Shown here one piece after another: positions 1-12,000 of a DNA stretch of 64,000 nucleotides (positions are counted from its first letter, which is position 1; each line of letters begins with the position of its first letter). Position numbers and translations under genes: made by a program. The stretch covers positions 33,940,011-34,004,010 of the forward strand of contig CM046297.1 of assembly GCA_025267735.1 (NCBI GenBank). Direction: 5' to 3'. A model generated the notes under the pieces. It was not told the origin of the DNA. It saw only the letters and a list, made by a program, of their open reading frames with translations, and searched no databases. This DNA comes from Mactra quadrangularis. Its lineage: Eukaryota; Mollusca; Bivalvia; Venerida; Mactridae.

Positions 1-194
1 AAACTTAATGTGCATAAACATTATTTAAAATAAATGATAAATGTCAAAGTGGTATGTTTAAATCAGTGAAATACTGTTCATGCATCAGCTTATTCACCTA
101 TTTAGTGGAGATGTTCATTGTTTAAAGTACAAAAACACACATGACCTAGAATACGACCTGTAACAAGTTAACTAACTGATTTCGTAACTCAGAG

Positions 195-425
195 TATATT
201 TTATGTCTAATTTATTTTAGCTCGATTGCGAAACGGGTTCTTACAACTTTGATTAATTACTTTAAGTTCACTTCCTGGTCCCCCAGGACTGAGCTAATAC
301 GTGTTTGTAGAATCAAATTTATTGCTCTACTAAACAACGGGGTATGCTGTAGATAGGATTCGAACCAACGTGTAACTGGCTATCTGGTGATAAACAGTCC
401 CAACTTCGTAACTGAACAGAACAGA
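195..425 (-). mobile_element. tRNA-derived SINE, family A, minus strand
   Basis: Reverse complement shares the B box (ggttcgaatcct) and tail (ctgggggaccaggaagtgaa, gtaagaacccgtttcgcaat) with the plus-strand copy at 4423-4625. Confidence 0.7.
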
Positions 426-560
426 ACAGAACTTTATTTTCTCAAATTACAATGTAATACATGAGAACAAAAAATGATGGTATAAACAAACATATGAATA
501 TAATATATAAAGTAACAGAAAATAGCGTTCGCGGATATATGTAATAAACATTTTATATAC
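416..560 (-). mobile_element. 3' end of a retroelement with a (TGTTC)n tail
   Basis: Minus strand reads tgagaaaataaagttctgtt, then TGTTC repeats. AATAAA next to a short-period tail is typical of a non-LTR 3' end. Only the end is visible. Confidence 0.45.
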
Positions 561-958
561 ATGTATAGTTCGTTTCTTTCCCAACGGTCAAACCATGAAC
601 AATCCCACGGTAATTTCGTGTTCTTTATTTGATACTCATGATATTATGATGGTGTGTATTCAATCACCGTGTTTATCAAACTTTGTCAGTTGGGAGATTT
701 GCGCACGTGGAATATGTGTTAATTAATACTTGTGTAAGCGGTGTGTTTGAGTTCACTAAAATGTATAAGTAAGAGCATGGATTTTTGTTAATAATATAAC
801 TTAAAAGTGTTTTATTAGAAACTTAAGAAGGGTAAATTCAAAGTGTTTTATCGGATTACAAGGTCACAAAAATAAAGTTTTGGATGTGTCAGGTAAGCTG
901 TTTATATGATAGGCTTAGTATTTATATGCATATACAAACATTAGTGACTAATTCTTCT

Positions 959-1238
959 TATAGCTCGTTTAGGATAACTTGAGACAAACGACTCAGTCTG
1001 TTTACATAAATGGGACTCAGGTATTAACTAAAACAGGGAGGTCAGCTGATTTTGTGTAATGAAAGCATTAAACATGTCTTAATGCGTGGAACGTGTGTTC
1101 TCGTGCTAAATTTAATACATCAAAAACACACTGATAATAGTCGATAATTATTATATATTAGTGTACTAAACTTAAATCCACCTGTGTTTAAAAATGGTAT
1201 CATTGTATTTTGTCTCAAGTTATCCTAAACGAGCTATA
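959..1238. mobile_element. Tc1/mariner-type MITE, TA target duplication
   Basis: Perfect inverted termini TAGCTCGTTTAGGATAACTT then GAGACAAA (961-988) and the reverse complement (1209-1236), flanked by TA on both sides. No transposase. Confidence 0.75.
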
Positions 1239-1392
1239 TTCCATCCTCGTAGGCCTATCCAATGGTTATTATGATTCTAGATCAAGAATCATGATAACTT
1301 CAACATGGATATGAAAACATTGTGTAGCCATGTACGTCAAGCTATAAATTATTTTTAATGAAACATTATGAAACTAGAATCATAGGCGGATC

Positions 1393-1614
1393 CAGCGGGG
1401 GGGGGTTCAGGGGGTCCCCCCCCTAGAATTTGGAAATTGTACCTGTTCATTAGCGTATTTCTAGCCTATAAGTAATTTTTAAGTAGCATGAAGTAATTTT
1501 TCTCGATGTTTAACATGATTTAATGGTTACGTAGTTTTTATTATCAAAACGTTGCATTTTTTCTGCAAAATGTGTATAATAACCCTAGTAAAAAATTTTG
1601 GATCCGCCCCTGAT
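1393..1614. mobile_element. GGATCC-TIR MITE, copy at 1.4 kb
   Basis: Ends aggcggatccagc and ggatccgcccct. Internal cgatgtttaacatgatttaa and ggttacgtagtttttattat recur in the 39.9 and 61.4 kb copies. hAT-like by its CAGGGGCGGATCC-type terminus; a clean target duplication is not seen. Confidence 0.65.
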
Positions 1615-1838
1615 AATTCATTGCAATATAGCATTTCTACATGTATATGCTACAGAATTTTTTTACACTTAGGGCCATCAAATCGATGGTCTTGATATAG
1701 GGCTCCAATTTTTACTTCTCAAATTAACATTTGTCACTAAAAAATCTTTAAACAATCCGCACGATTTTACAATAATATTCATGGTCTCTGTGGCAGAACT
1801 TTTCTGTACATACATTAATATTCAGAGAACTACCCTCT

Positions 1839-2680
1839 ATGTATAGTAGGCCTAAGAAACACTCCATGTATAGTAGGCCTAAGAAACACTCTATGTATAG
1901 TAGGCCTAGGAAACACTCCATGTATAGTAGGCCTAAGAAACACTCCATGTATAGTAGGCCAAAGAAACACTCCATGTATAGTAGGCCTAAGAAACACTCC
2001 ATGTATAGTAGGCCTAAGAAACACTCCATGTATAGTAGGCCTAAGAAACACTTCATGTATAGTAGGCCAAAGAAACGCTCCATGTATAGTAGGCCTAAGA
2101 AACACTCCCTGTATAGTAGGCGAAAGAAACACTACATGTATAGTAGGCCAAAGAAACACTCCATGTATAGTAGGCCAAAGAAACACTCCATGTATAGTAG
2201 GCCAAAGAAACACTCCATGTATAGTAGGCCAAAGAAACATTCCATGTATAGTAGGCCAAAGAAACACTCCATGTATAGTAGGCCTAAGAAACACTCCCTG
2301 TATAGTAGGCCAAAGAAACACTCCATGTATAGTAGGCCTAAGAAACACTCCATGTATAGTAGGCCTAAGAATTACTCCATGTATAGTAGGCCAAAGAAAC
2401 ACTCCATGTATAGTAGGCCAAAGAAACACTCCATGTATAGTAGGCCTAAGAAACACTCCATGTTTAGTAGGCCAAAGAAACACTCCATGTATAGTAGGCC
2501 AAAGAAACACTCAATGTTTAGTAGGCCAAAGAAACACTACATGTATTGTAGGCCATAGAAACACTCCATGTATAGTGGGCCAAAGAAACACTCCATGTAT
2601 AGTAGGCCAAAGAAACACTCCATGTATAGTAGGCCAAAGAAACACTCCATGTATAGTAGGCCAAAGAAACACTCCATGTT
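1839..2680. repeat. 27-bp minisatellite, about 31 copies
   Basis: Unit aagaaacactccatgtatag plus taggcct, with a t/a alternation in taggccWaag. Since 27 is a multiple of 3, several frames stay open (239 codons of a 9-residue MYSRPKKHS repeat on plus, 226 codons on minus). These are treated as spurious. Ends abruptly at about 2680. Confidence 0.95.
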
Positions 2681-2689
2681 CGACTTTTA

Positions 2690-3340
2690 AAGCAACCATG
2701 GACCGATTTTCAGTCAAACTTTAGACATCGTTTTAAGCTGACTGAATTGAAACGAATGCAAACTTTCTAAACTACACATGAACAACAAAATGAACAAGGC
2801 AAGCGAACCACACATCAGTGAGCGGAGTAATATGAACTTATTCAGAAGAAATAAGTGTTGTTAATTTTCCTATAGTTAAAGTTTAAAATATCAATTCGTG
2901 CAACGGGTAAAGCAAACATTTGTTTTCATCTATTATTATCCAAGAAGATTTAGATTAGATTCCAGCTCATATTAAGGTTAATGGAAAAGGGTATATAATA
3001 CTTGGACATTTTAAGGGATCAGAACCATCTGACGCCAGCAGATCTGCATAACTAGACTTTTTTACTAATCTAAATAATTCAAATAAAACGGGATAGTATC
3101 GCCATGTGTGAAGGCTTTCAGTGAAATCCAATATGTAATTATTTTACAATTTCTTATATATAATTTTATATCATATTTATACAATTCAATAATCTTGCAT
3201 GTAAATTTTGACCCGAGTACTCGAATTTTTGTCTTCTCCACAATTATATCACCGTAATAAATATTAAAATACACAGATGAGCTAAATATCGAGAACATAT
3301 TTCAAGGAACCCACTAAACCTCTTTGTTTTGTCATAAAAT
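2690..3340. other. Non-coding, nothing recognised
   Basis: AT-rich sequence without ORF, repeat or splice evidence that I trust. Confidence 0.5.
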
Positions 3341-3347
3341 GTTTACC

Positions 3348-3404
3348 AAGGGAGGTAACTATGTATTTTTTGTAATTTCCCAAGAAAACGTTATTACCTC
3401 CCTT
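3348..3404. repeat. Short inverted repeat aagggaggtaa / ttacctccctt
   Basis: 11-bp arms at 3348-3358 and 3394-3404; probably a miniature element. The gggaggtaac motif is frequent in mollusc DNA, from memory. Confidence 0.5.
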
Positions 3405-3523
3405 TATAATATTACCTTCGTTTTTTCGAATTCTATAGAAAAATAATTACACCAAGGGACAAGAGTCACATCCAATGATCCTTGGTTCTACTTATAATGC
3501 ATCATTATGGTGAAGACTTACCC

Positions 3524-3790
3524 TTATATAAACTTCAGCAGTCGCTCATTCATATCGAGACAGCCACTTGATCTGCTCTCTGTCCCTGAAAAAGCCAAGA
3601 TGATAGATCCATGTTTCTTACCAGAAACAGATATCTGATAACGATATCCAATTCTCTGGTATAATGTTGTGTGACAAAACCTTTTAGTAATTCCAGCATG
3701 TTGTTTCCAGAAGTCAACATGGAAGATTGGATTTATCCTTGTTAAGTATCCTGGTGTCATTAGTTTCGACGCATGTAAGCTTTTAAACAT
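3524..3790 (-). CDS. Unidentified ORF or orphan exon, 88 aa
   Basis: An ORF opens at ATG 3790, directly after atatag (a possible acceptor), and stops at TAA 3524. Its codons look like non-repetitive protein with mixed residues, including MTPGYLTRINPIFHVDFWKQ. Two bases after the stop is a strong donor, GG|gtaagtc (GT at 3521-3520). A stop just before a donor suggests a terminal coding exon with a 3' UTR intron, a pseudogene fragment, or a different true frame. No family recognised, and I found no convincing partner exon on either side. Confidence 0.25.
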   Translation of the reverse strand: MFKSLHASKLMTPGYLTRINPIFHVDFWKQHAGITKRFCHTTLYQRIGYRYQISVSGKKHGSIILAFSGTESRSSGCLDMNERLLKFI

Positions 3791-4094
3791 CTATATCTTT
3801 CATGTCATAGAGAAATGTATATTTAAGTGAATTTCATAAGAACTGCATTTCATTATTTGCTTTTCCTAACCGTTTTACCAGGTGCTTTCGATCAATTTTG
3901 CCATAAAATGGGGATTTTTTCTCCAGACTGTGCAGGCAACCATGTTTGTTTACGCTCATATGAAATAACAGTTTGATTGGTTGTCTAATGTAAGTAGATT
4001 CTTCATCAATATTATTTCTGGTTGTAACTCACATCTGTGTTTATATGATGTAGGCCATGTTGTTACATTGAAATAAATATATCCATCAATCCAT

Positions 4095-4205
4095 CTATCT
4101 ACTAGCAGGGGTACAAACTCAAGCTCACACAATCTCTCAAAGCAACCATAGGGTAGTCTAGGGCCCTGAAGACTACCAAATGAGCTACCAGTACAGGCAG
4201 CTCAT
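4095..4205 (-). mobile_element. tRNA-like SINE head, minus strand
   Basis: Minus strand reads tggtagctcatttggtagtc (A box) and gagtttgtacccctgc (B box). No clear tail. Confidence 0.45.
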
Positions 4206-4422
4206 TATTTGTAGAAGTATCACAAAAACAACTAAGAGTACATTAATAATTTATTATCAATAATCAGCTTCTTTTACAAACATACAAAACAAAAGAATGT
4301 CATGTAACTCTAAATGAAGAATGGAGAATGTTATCTCTAAATCACAAGAGTGCAATAAAATTGAAGAATACCAATTGATTAGTACCAACTATTGAACTTC
4401 ACTCCTTAACAGTAGGTAAAAA

Positions 4423-4625
4423 CAGCCGAGAGGTTATGATGTTGGACTGGTATTCATTGGATAGCCAGCTCCATATTGGTTCAAATCCCGTCCAAAACCT
4501 ATCCCATTGTTTCCTAAAGCATTAACTTTATCCTACTAGCTCAGTACTGGGAGACCAGGAAGCAGACTAAGTCTTGAAACAGATTAATTTAAGTTGTAAG
4601 AACTTGTTTCACAATTGAGCTAAAA
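4423..4625 (+). mobile_element. tRNA-derived SINE, family A, plus strand
   Basis: Head agccgagaggttatgatgtt, then B box ggttcaaatcccgt, resembling a tRNA-Ser-type promoter. Tail gggagaccaggaagcagact and ttgtaagaacttgtttcac. Confidence 0.75.
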
Positions 4626-5298
4626 TAAATTATCATAAACCAAACTAAATTGGTATGTAAGAACTTTTGAGTAGACACAAAAACATACTCTATTAGTTCA
4701 GTATAGCAGAACAGGAAAATTATTAGAATGTAAACATTACCACATGTAAAAAACGCACTACCGGTTGAATAATACAGTACAGTCAGTTTTTTCCCTACTG
4801 TCAAAGTTTAAATTTTATACACACAGTCATTCAATATAGCTATAATAAATCTTAAACATAAATAATCATTTTCAGTAGCTAAAATCTAATCATTCATTCA
4901 GATACACAACACCACAAAATAAAGTTTACACTTATCTCAGAACAAATTAAGTAAGAGTTGTTCAAAATATTTTATCCTTAACACAAGAGTTGATACAAAA
5001 AGGTCATTTTGGGCCTAAATTTGGACAGCACTTTTTTCCCCATTAAAAATAATGTACTTTTCACTTCTCTATATGTCGTTAAAATATTGTACAGTTTATT
5101 TCATTAGAAAGCAATCCTGGAGGAATAGATTGCTTCTATAAATGAATATAAGAGACTAAAATATTCCTTTTCTTTCATGCTTTAATGTTATCAGCTCAAT
5201 AATTTTTTCATCAAACATCTCACTCCCATATTTGATACATACACATATATTCATATGAACATACACTCATATGAACCTACACTCTTAATCATAAAAAT

Positions 5299-5562
5299 AA
5301 CAAGTAAATCTGTGAGCTAATGCTCACTAGTGATACCCCCGCAAAAATATAAAAATATGCGACAAACAGGAAGTAGATGAGCAAGGAGCATGAAATCGCT
5401 TTACACCACATGGGACTATGAGATGAAGCAATATGCAAAGTATTTGGCTGCTGCATGTTATAGTTGCTGAGAAAACTGCGACGGAAATTTTGTAACGGAC
5501 GGACGCACGCACGGACAAGGGTAAAACATTATACCCCCCTCTTCTTCGAAGCGGGGGTATAA
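5299..5562. mobile_element. MITE with gtgatacccccgc / gcgggggtat ends, copy 1
   Basis: Homologous to 52573-52840 almost throughout. Left end aacaagtaaatctgtgagct with a gtgagc-taat-gctcac hairpin, then atacccccgc. Right end gcgggggtataa, itself pairing with tataccccc upstream across cttcttcgaa. Lies about 470 bp after the ARMC8 stop. Confidence 0.8.
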
Positions 5563-6031
5563 TTAAACATTTTAACTCATTTTAACTTTTCTTAGTACAA
5601 CAAAGACTACTACAGAAATACATCTTTGCTCAAGACATCCTTACAATTACTAATAGTAATAACTCATCCAAGGGTGAAAGTAAAAATAAAATTCAAAATT
5701 CTGACTCTCATTATTCCAGCAGCTTATACATTGGAAACAAACTCTTTCTGCAATGTCCCAACAACCTGAACTTCCGAGGCCCATATCATCAAACGTCTTA
5801 CAATTCTAAACCACACTATAATCTTAAGGTTTTTGATAATACACTCCTTGGGATAATTTATGAAAAAAATCCCCATATGCTGTGTACAGTCGTCGAATAA
5901 ATATTCATCATTTCTGAAGAAAGATCCATTTCTGTCAATTTATACCAAATCACATAACTACAGCATTAATTTGGTTACAAAACAATATAAAAAATCAAGA
6001 TTCTTAAAATAATCAAGTCTGGTTTTGAGTT

Positions 6032-6062
6032 TCAAGTAAATTGCTGTAGTGCTGTTTTAACC
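6032..6062 (-). CDS. ARMC8: ARMC8 coding exon 19 (residues 651-660, stop)
   Basis: Too short for ordinary ORF listing. Acceptor tatgtttcag, then [14 protein letters not shown] codons: joined to exon 18 the end reads [12 protein letters not shown] and TGA. Vertebrate ARMC8 ends DKAKMALQQYLA, so the match and the phase (2 nt plus 1 nt) fix this exon. Confidence 0.92.
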
Positions 6063-9000
6063 CTGAAACATAAAAAATGCATGCATTATTAAACAACATT
6101 AATAATAGGATTAATTTTATGATCATTGTTTTCAGCAATAGTAGTGTGAACATTGTTTGTACATGTACTCAACGATGGAAGAATTAATTCAAGTTCAATG
6201 GCTAGATTCATAAAGTTTAAAAAATTTCAACTATCAGGATCATCAAAATCAAGTCTTAATAGTGAAATGGACTTAATATAGGTACTCTTTAGTGGTTTTA
6301 GAGCAGAACTTTAATGTGCTCCCAGACTAGTTCATATGGACTATACACAAGTCACAAAGAATCATCCACACCAAAATTAGCTTGCAAAACTCGATCTAAA
6401 AACAACAAGAAAGATTATGTGGGAGCCACATTAAAGCCGGATTTTTCCACAGATGGGGAACATTGAGAACAAGTTTACTTTGTTACAAAAGAAAGTCATT
6501 TGATATATTGCTTATTAGAAGGAATACAAAGGGCAATAACTAATCTTAAAGGAATAAAGAGTTTCATTAACTATATATATGTCCTATTGTATCTTTTCTG
6601 AGTATTTTGGGAAATTATCCATTTTTAAGCCAGGTAGAGTTGTGGTTACTGTCTAATTCTTTTCAACAGATGGTATGTAATCATTGTATGAAATTTCATA
6701 AACATCTAACCATAAATGACAGAGATATCCAACAATTTGAAAACTTTTACACAAAAATTTCAAAAGGGAATAATCCATAATTAAGCTAGGTAGAGTTGCG
6801 ATTACTGCATTATTCTTTTCAACAGATGGTATGTAATCATTGTATGAAATTTTATAAACATCTAACCATAAATGACAGAGATATCCAACAATTTGAAAAC
6901 TTTAAGGCAAAAATTACAAAGGGAAATAATCCATAATTAAGCCAGGTAGAGTTGCAGTTACTGTCTTATTCTTTTCAACAAATGGTATGTAATCATTGTA
7001 TGAAATTTTATAAACATCTAACCATAAATGGCAGAGATATCCAACAATTTGAAAACTTTAACACAAAAAAATTAAAGGGAAATAATCTATAATTAAGCCA
7101 GGTAGAGTTGTGATTACTGTCTAATTCTGTTCATCACATGGTATGTTATCATAGTATGAAGTTTTGTAAAGATCTGACAAGAAATTGGCAGAAATATATG
7201 CTAAATTAAAAACTTTAATGCAATTGTTACGACACCGGACGCCCACCCGCCCAATTACCCGCTCGCCCATGTTTCACTAAACTATTAGCCGAATTTTTTT
7301 GTTGAAAAATCCAGCTAAATATTACTATGCTATTAATAGGGTTTAATCTAGATGAAAGCTTTCATTGATTGGTCGACACAAAGATCAAATAAATGTGATC
7401 CACAGTTCAATGTCAAGAGATCTTCTGACATCAAGATTTCTTAGTTTAATACAAGAAAGTAGAAATATGATACAAATACTAACTTTTCAAATAGAACTGT
7501 TTCTTCTGTATTTAAAAGTTTTTGTAAAATCATCTGTACCCCCATCTCACGTAACTTTGTCTGTCTTCCATACGCACCTGTAAGTAATATCAAATAAAAC
7601 ATGTTGAACAATGAACATGGAAATGTGTCATAAATGAATGATAGCTTTTTCAATTTTTATGGTTCAAGTTTTATGTCATACTAAAAGAATTTTCAGTAAT
7701 ATCAAGGCAGTCATTCAACCTTTTCAATCCCTGAAGTGGCTGGTATATCTAGATCCAAGATTTGGATCAGTACTGAGCATATACTTATTCCAATAGCTGA
7801 TGACTAACTTTACCCAGGAGAAGTAACCAAACGTCAGTGAAGGTATGTTTACCTGGGCATCAAACCCAGTAATACATTGGTTGCTAACTTAACCAGCTTG
7901 ATAGGTCAGTTTTTTCCCCAAACTATTGAAAGCTTTCTTCAAAAATAAAAGGTTTTAACAATTTTGCAAAAAAAAATTAATGTAACAGTGCATCCCCAAT
8001 CAGTTTGAATTTAGATTGAGATTGTAATGGGGGAATAATATACATAATAATAAACAATTCTATGATACAAATACCTTCTTCTTCATTCCATATTAAATTA
8101 GAAATACAAATAGTGGCTGCTATCTGTAGGTTGACATTTCTTAGGTTCTGTGAATTAGAAGAATTTGAATAAAATATTAGAAATGTAATTTATATTACAT
8201 ATATATTTGAATAACAAATTATATATATTAGAATAAACGATTAGAGATATTTGAATAACAACTTTGAGATATTTGAATAACAAACTAGAGCAGAGGTGTT
8301 GGAATTACAAATTATTAATTCTTAAATAACAAATTAGTGATATTTACCAATATTTTAATACTTTCATATTAATACTTTGAAAATATTGTGTCCTTGAGAG
8401 GGCCTATTCTTGACCTAAGGGTGTGTAATTTAAGGATTTTTAGGTGATGCAACATGCACAAATTTGGAACTCAGGGCTATATGAATTTCAACAAGAATTT
8501 TTTATAGAAATAATTGATGACAGACATACGTAGACAGGCACAAATTCCTGATAGACTAGTCACAATAGCTTACTGCCAAGGTGAGTTAAAACCACTAAAA
8601 CTCATACACAGTAAGAATTATTTTTTTATTGAATTTAACACCGTGTCAACACAATTAAGGTCATTTTACAGCGTCCAGCTCACCTAACCTAGCTTTCCTG
8701 GACCCTTGTCTATAACCAGTACTCACCTACCCTTCCACAAGGCTGGAAACTTCTCCATATATCTTTTAAATGGAGGAAAATTGACATTATTGTCAAAATT
8801 TCATGAAAGAGTATAACCTCCCCGGGTGGGATTTGAACCCATACCCCCTTCGGGACACGAGATTCCAATTCCCAGCGTGCTACCAACTGCGCTACCAATT
8901 GTGCTAACGACCCGGGTCACAGTAAGAAAGACTTACCATATAATTCATCAACTTTTTTAAAACATCTTCATTTCCCATGATATACTCTTTAGCCTGGTCC

Positions 9001-12000
9001 CCACCAGCAACGTTAGCTAGTATACATAGTGTCTGAAAAATATAAATAGAATTAAGGTGTTTTACAGTACAAAATTAACTCAGGTTTTAAAAAATGACAA
9101 TAATAAATCTACTTTCATAGTCGCAAGGTGAAGCAATAGTTGACACATCAGTGGGTGAACATGTGGGTGAAGTAAAAAATTCCTTCTCTCCCATCACATT
9201 TCATCAAATGAGAGAAATGAGTGTCATTAAAAATGCAAGTGCAAAAATTCACTTGCACCTTAATTTTGACAGTTTTTACACACACAAAACTTATTTCCTC
9301 TCTTTCTCATAAAAATTTGTTAGTTCAAACCACTATATAAAGCAACTGAACCAAAAATTTTTCAATTTTTTTTCTTCGCTCGCTCACCCCATTTTTTTCC
9401 AGAAAAATCTGTAAAACATGTCATCAATTTGTTGTGGCCTTATCTAAACATAAAACAAATATTACACTTTACATAAACTTGAAAAAGTTTCAAAAACACA
9501 ACTGCCCGCCCAACCGCCCGCCCACCTGCCAGCCTGGGTTTCGCCAAACTATTAGCCAATATTTTTAGTTGAAAAAATCCAGCTACAAATGTAATGTATT
9601 TACCTGTTCTTTAACTTGTGTAGGATGATCACCTTCTAATATAAATATAACAGCTTGCATTATCTGATTACCATAGACATTCATTATACTGTCTATATGC
9701 TGTAATATAAGTTATAAATATAACAGCTTGCATTATTTGATTACCATAAACATTCATTATACTGTCTATATGCTGTAATATAAGTTATAAATATAACAGC
9801 TTGCATTATTTGATTACCATAAACATTCATTATACTGTCTATATGCTGTAATATAAGTTATAAATATAACAGCTTGCATTATTTGATTACCATAAACATT
9901 CATTATACTGTCTATATGCTGTAATATAAGTTATAAATATAACAGCTTGCATTATTTGATTACCATAAACATTTATTATACTGTCTATATGCTGTAATAT
10001 AAGTTATAAATATAACAGCTTGCATTATTTGATGACCATAAACATTTATTATACTGTCTATATGCTGTAATATAAGTTATAAATATAACAGCTTGCATTA
10101 TTTGATTACCATAGACATTCATTATACTGTCTATATGCTGTAATATAAGTTATAAATATAACAGCTTGCATTATTTGATGACCATAAACATTTATTATAC
10201 TGTCTATATGCTGTAATATAAGTTATAAATATAACAGCTTGCATTATTTGATTACCATAAACATTCATTATACTGTCTATATGCTGTAATATAAGTTATA
10301 AATATAACAGCTTGCATTATCTGATTACCATAAACATTCATTATACTGTCTATATGCTGTAATATTTAAGATATATGACATAATGACAAAACCTAGTACT
10401 ACCTAGTGCTTGACCAGTTATAGCAATTAACACATTAAATATATCCCATCAATGGTAAAAGTCCACTGGTGGAACACATTGAACAATTTGCTTAGTGGAA
10501 TTTGTTATTTCATAATGGAGAGTAGAGCAATAATTGACCAGTTTGAGCAGTAAACCAGAATAGGTTGAACAGTATTCAGAAATGACCAACAGTCTAGCCA
10601 TGGAACACACTTGAGCAGGAATCGAATTTATGCTCGCATACTTGCAAAATGCTGATGGATTTCTAAGATTGCATTTATTTTTATTTCAACTCACAAATTT
10701 TAGCGACTTGAAATAGCTGCAAAAGTACTGTCTAGCTCAAATCAGCCTCAAAACAGGCAGATAAATTGATAATACAGTATCATTATCTATTTACATGTAT
10801 CCCTACCAGTTACCAGCGTTTGATTAAAACATGACAATGATATCAACCACTAGATTTCGATCCATTTAAAAGTTCATAATAAAAACGTGTCATCCCCTTG
10901 TCTGAAGTATTTTTACTTTTCCCATTTAAACCCCTTTTTGAAAAAAATAGCATAAAAATAGTGGATAGACAAGACTGAATTTTTCAAGTCCTCAAAGTTT
11001 TGAATGTGTCACAGAATTAACAATACTTACTGGTTTGTTTGATAAAAGATTGCGCAATAATCCAAGCGTCTTCATAACAATGTTAGCATCAGGGTCGGAT
11101 AGAAGCCTGAATAATTGTTCAGTACCAATAGCATCAACAACTTGTGACTTTACTTTCTGTTCTACTTGGAAAGTCATATTCTGTAAAATAATTCAACATA
11201 CATAAAATACAATACTACAAACAAAATATTCAAGTTCAAAGTCCACAAAAGTATGCCCCACTCAAGAATCAAACACATGATCATTCAATTAGTAGACTTC
11301 TGTGCCGTTACACAAACAAAATGTTATTTCTTGGTGCAGCATGCTCTGCTGTTGATCACTTCAACAGTAAAGCATGCTTTGTGGCGTAATGTGCGCCAAT
11401 TTCTTGATGTGTTCTTTATATTATTATCTTTTTTAATGTATATATGTTATATACTGTCTTTTTTCATCGTCATTTATATTTTAATAAATGACATATTCAA
11501 TCTCATCACTCTTTGTATTCTATGTGTTTTATTTTATATTTTGCTATAAACTGGCTACATCAAGAACGAGCTGCTGAAAATGACTTGACCACTTCAGCTT
11601 AGTTAATCACTCTGACAAAGGTTGGGGATATAAAAAATATTATTTCAGATCTTAAACTTGATTGATTAACAAAAATGAAATCAGTAAATTTCCACTATAA
11701 AGACCACCTTGGTTATTGCAAAATTGCGCTATTTGTGACAATATTACAGTCCATAACGCCCAATTTAAGAAAATATTACCTATATCAAGACCATTTCTGT
11801 TGGCCTTTCACAAGCAGCCACAGCTTCTTAATCAACTGAAAAAATTGGATGTTGAATATTATATCTTCATGGGAAGGTATAACATGTCTCGAATGGGAAT
11901 AGTATTCAAAACTCTCAACTCAAATTCCTATCCACTGACAAGGTTACTACTAAGCTATGTCAACTGACAAGAATACAACTAAGCAATCCTACTTGTATAA

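Noticed and set aside
1830..2558. Long ORFs on both strands encoding 9-residue repeats (MYSRPKKHS on plus)
   Set aside because: The 27-bp unit is a multiple of 3 and lacks stops, so open frames on both strands are automatic. No start context, splice sites or flanking gene structure.
8820..8918. Functional tRNA gene on the minus strand
   Set aside because: A and B boxes are present, but the acceptor and anticodon stems do not pair properly and the sequence continues into a SINE body; the same holds for the heads at 4423, 16750, 56254 and 62975.
11253..11549. 98-residue hydrophobic plus-strand ORF
   Set aside because: Low-complexity AT-rich intron of ARMC8 beginning in a reversed SINE fragment; hydrophobicity follows from T-rich codons.
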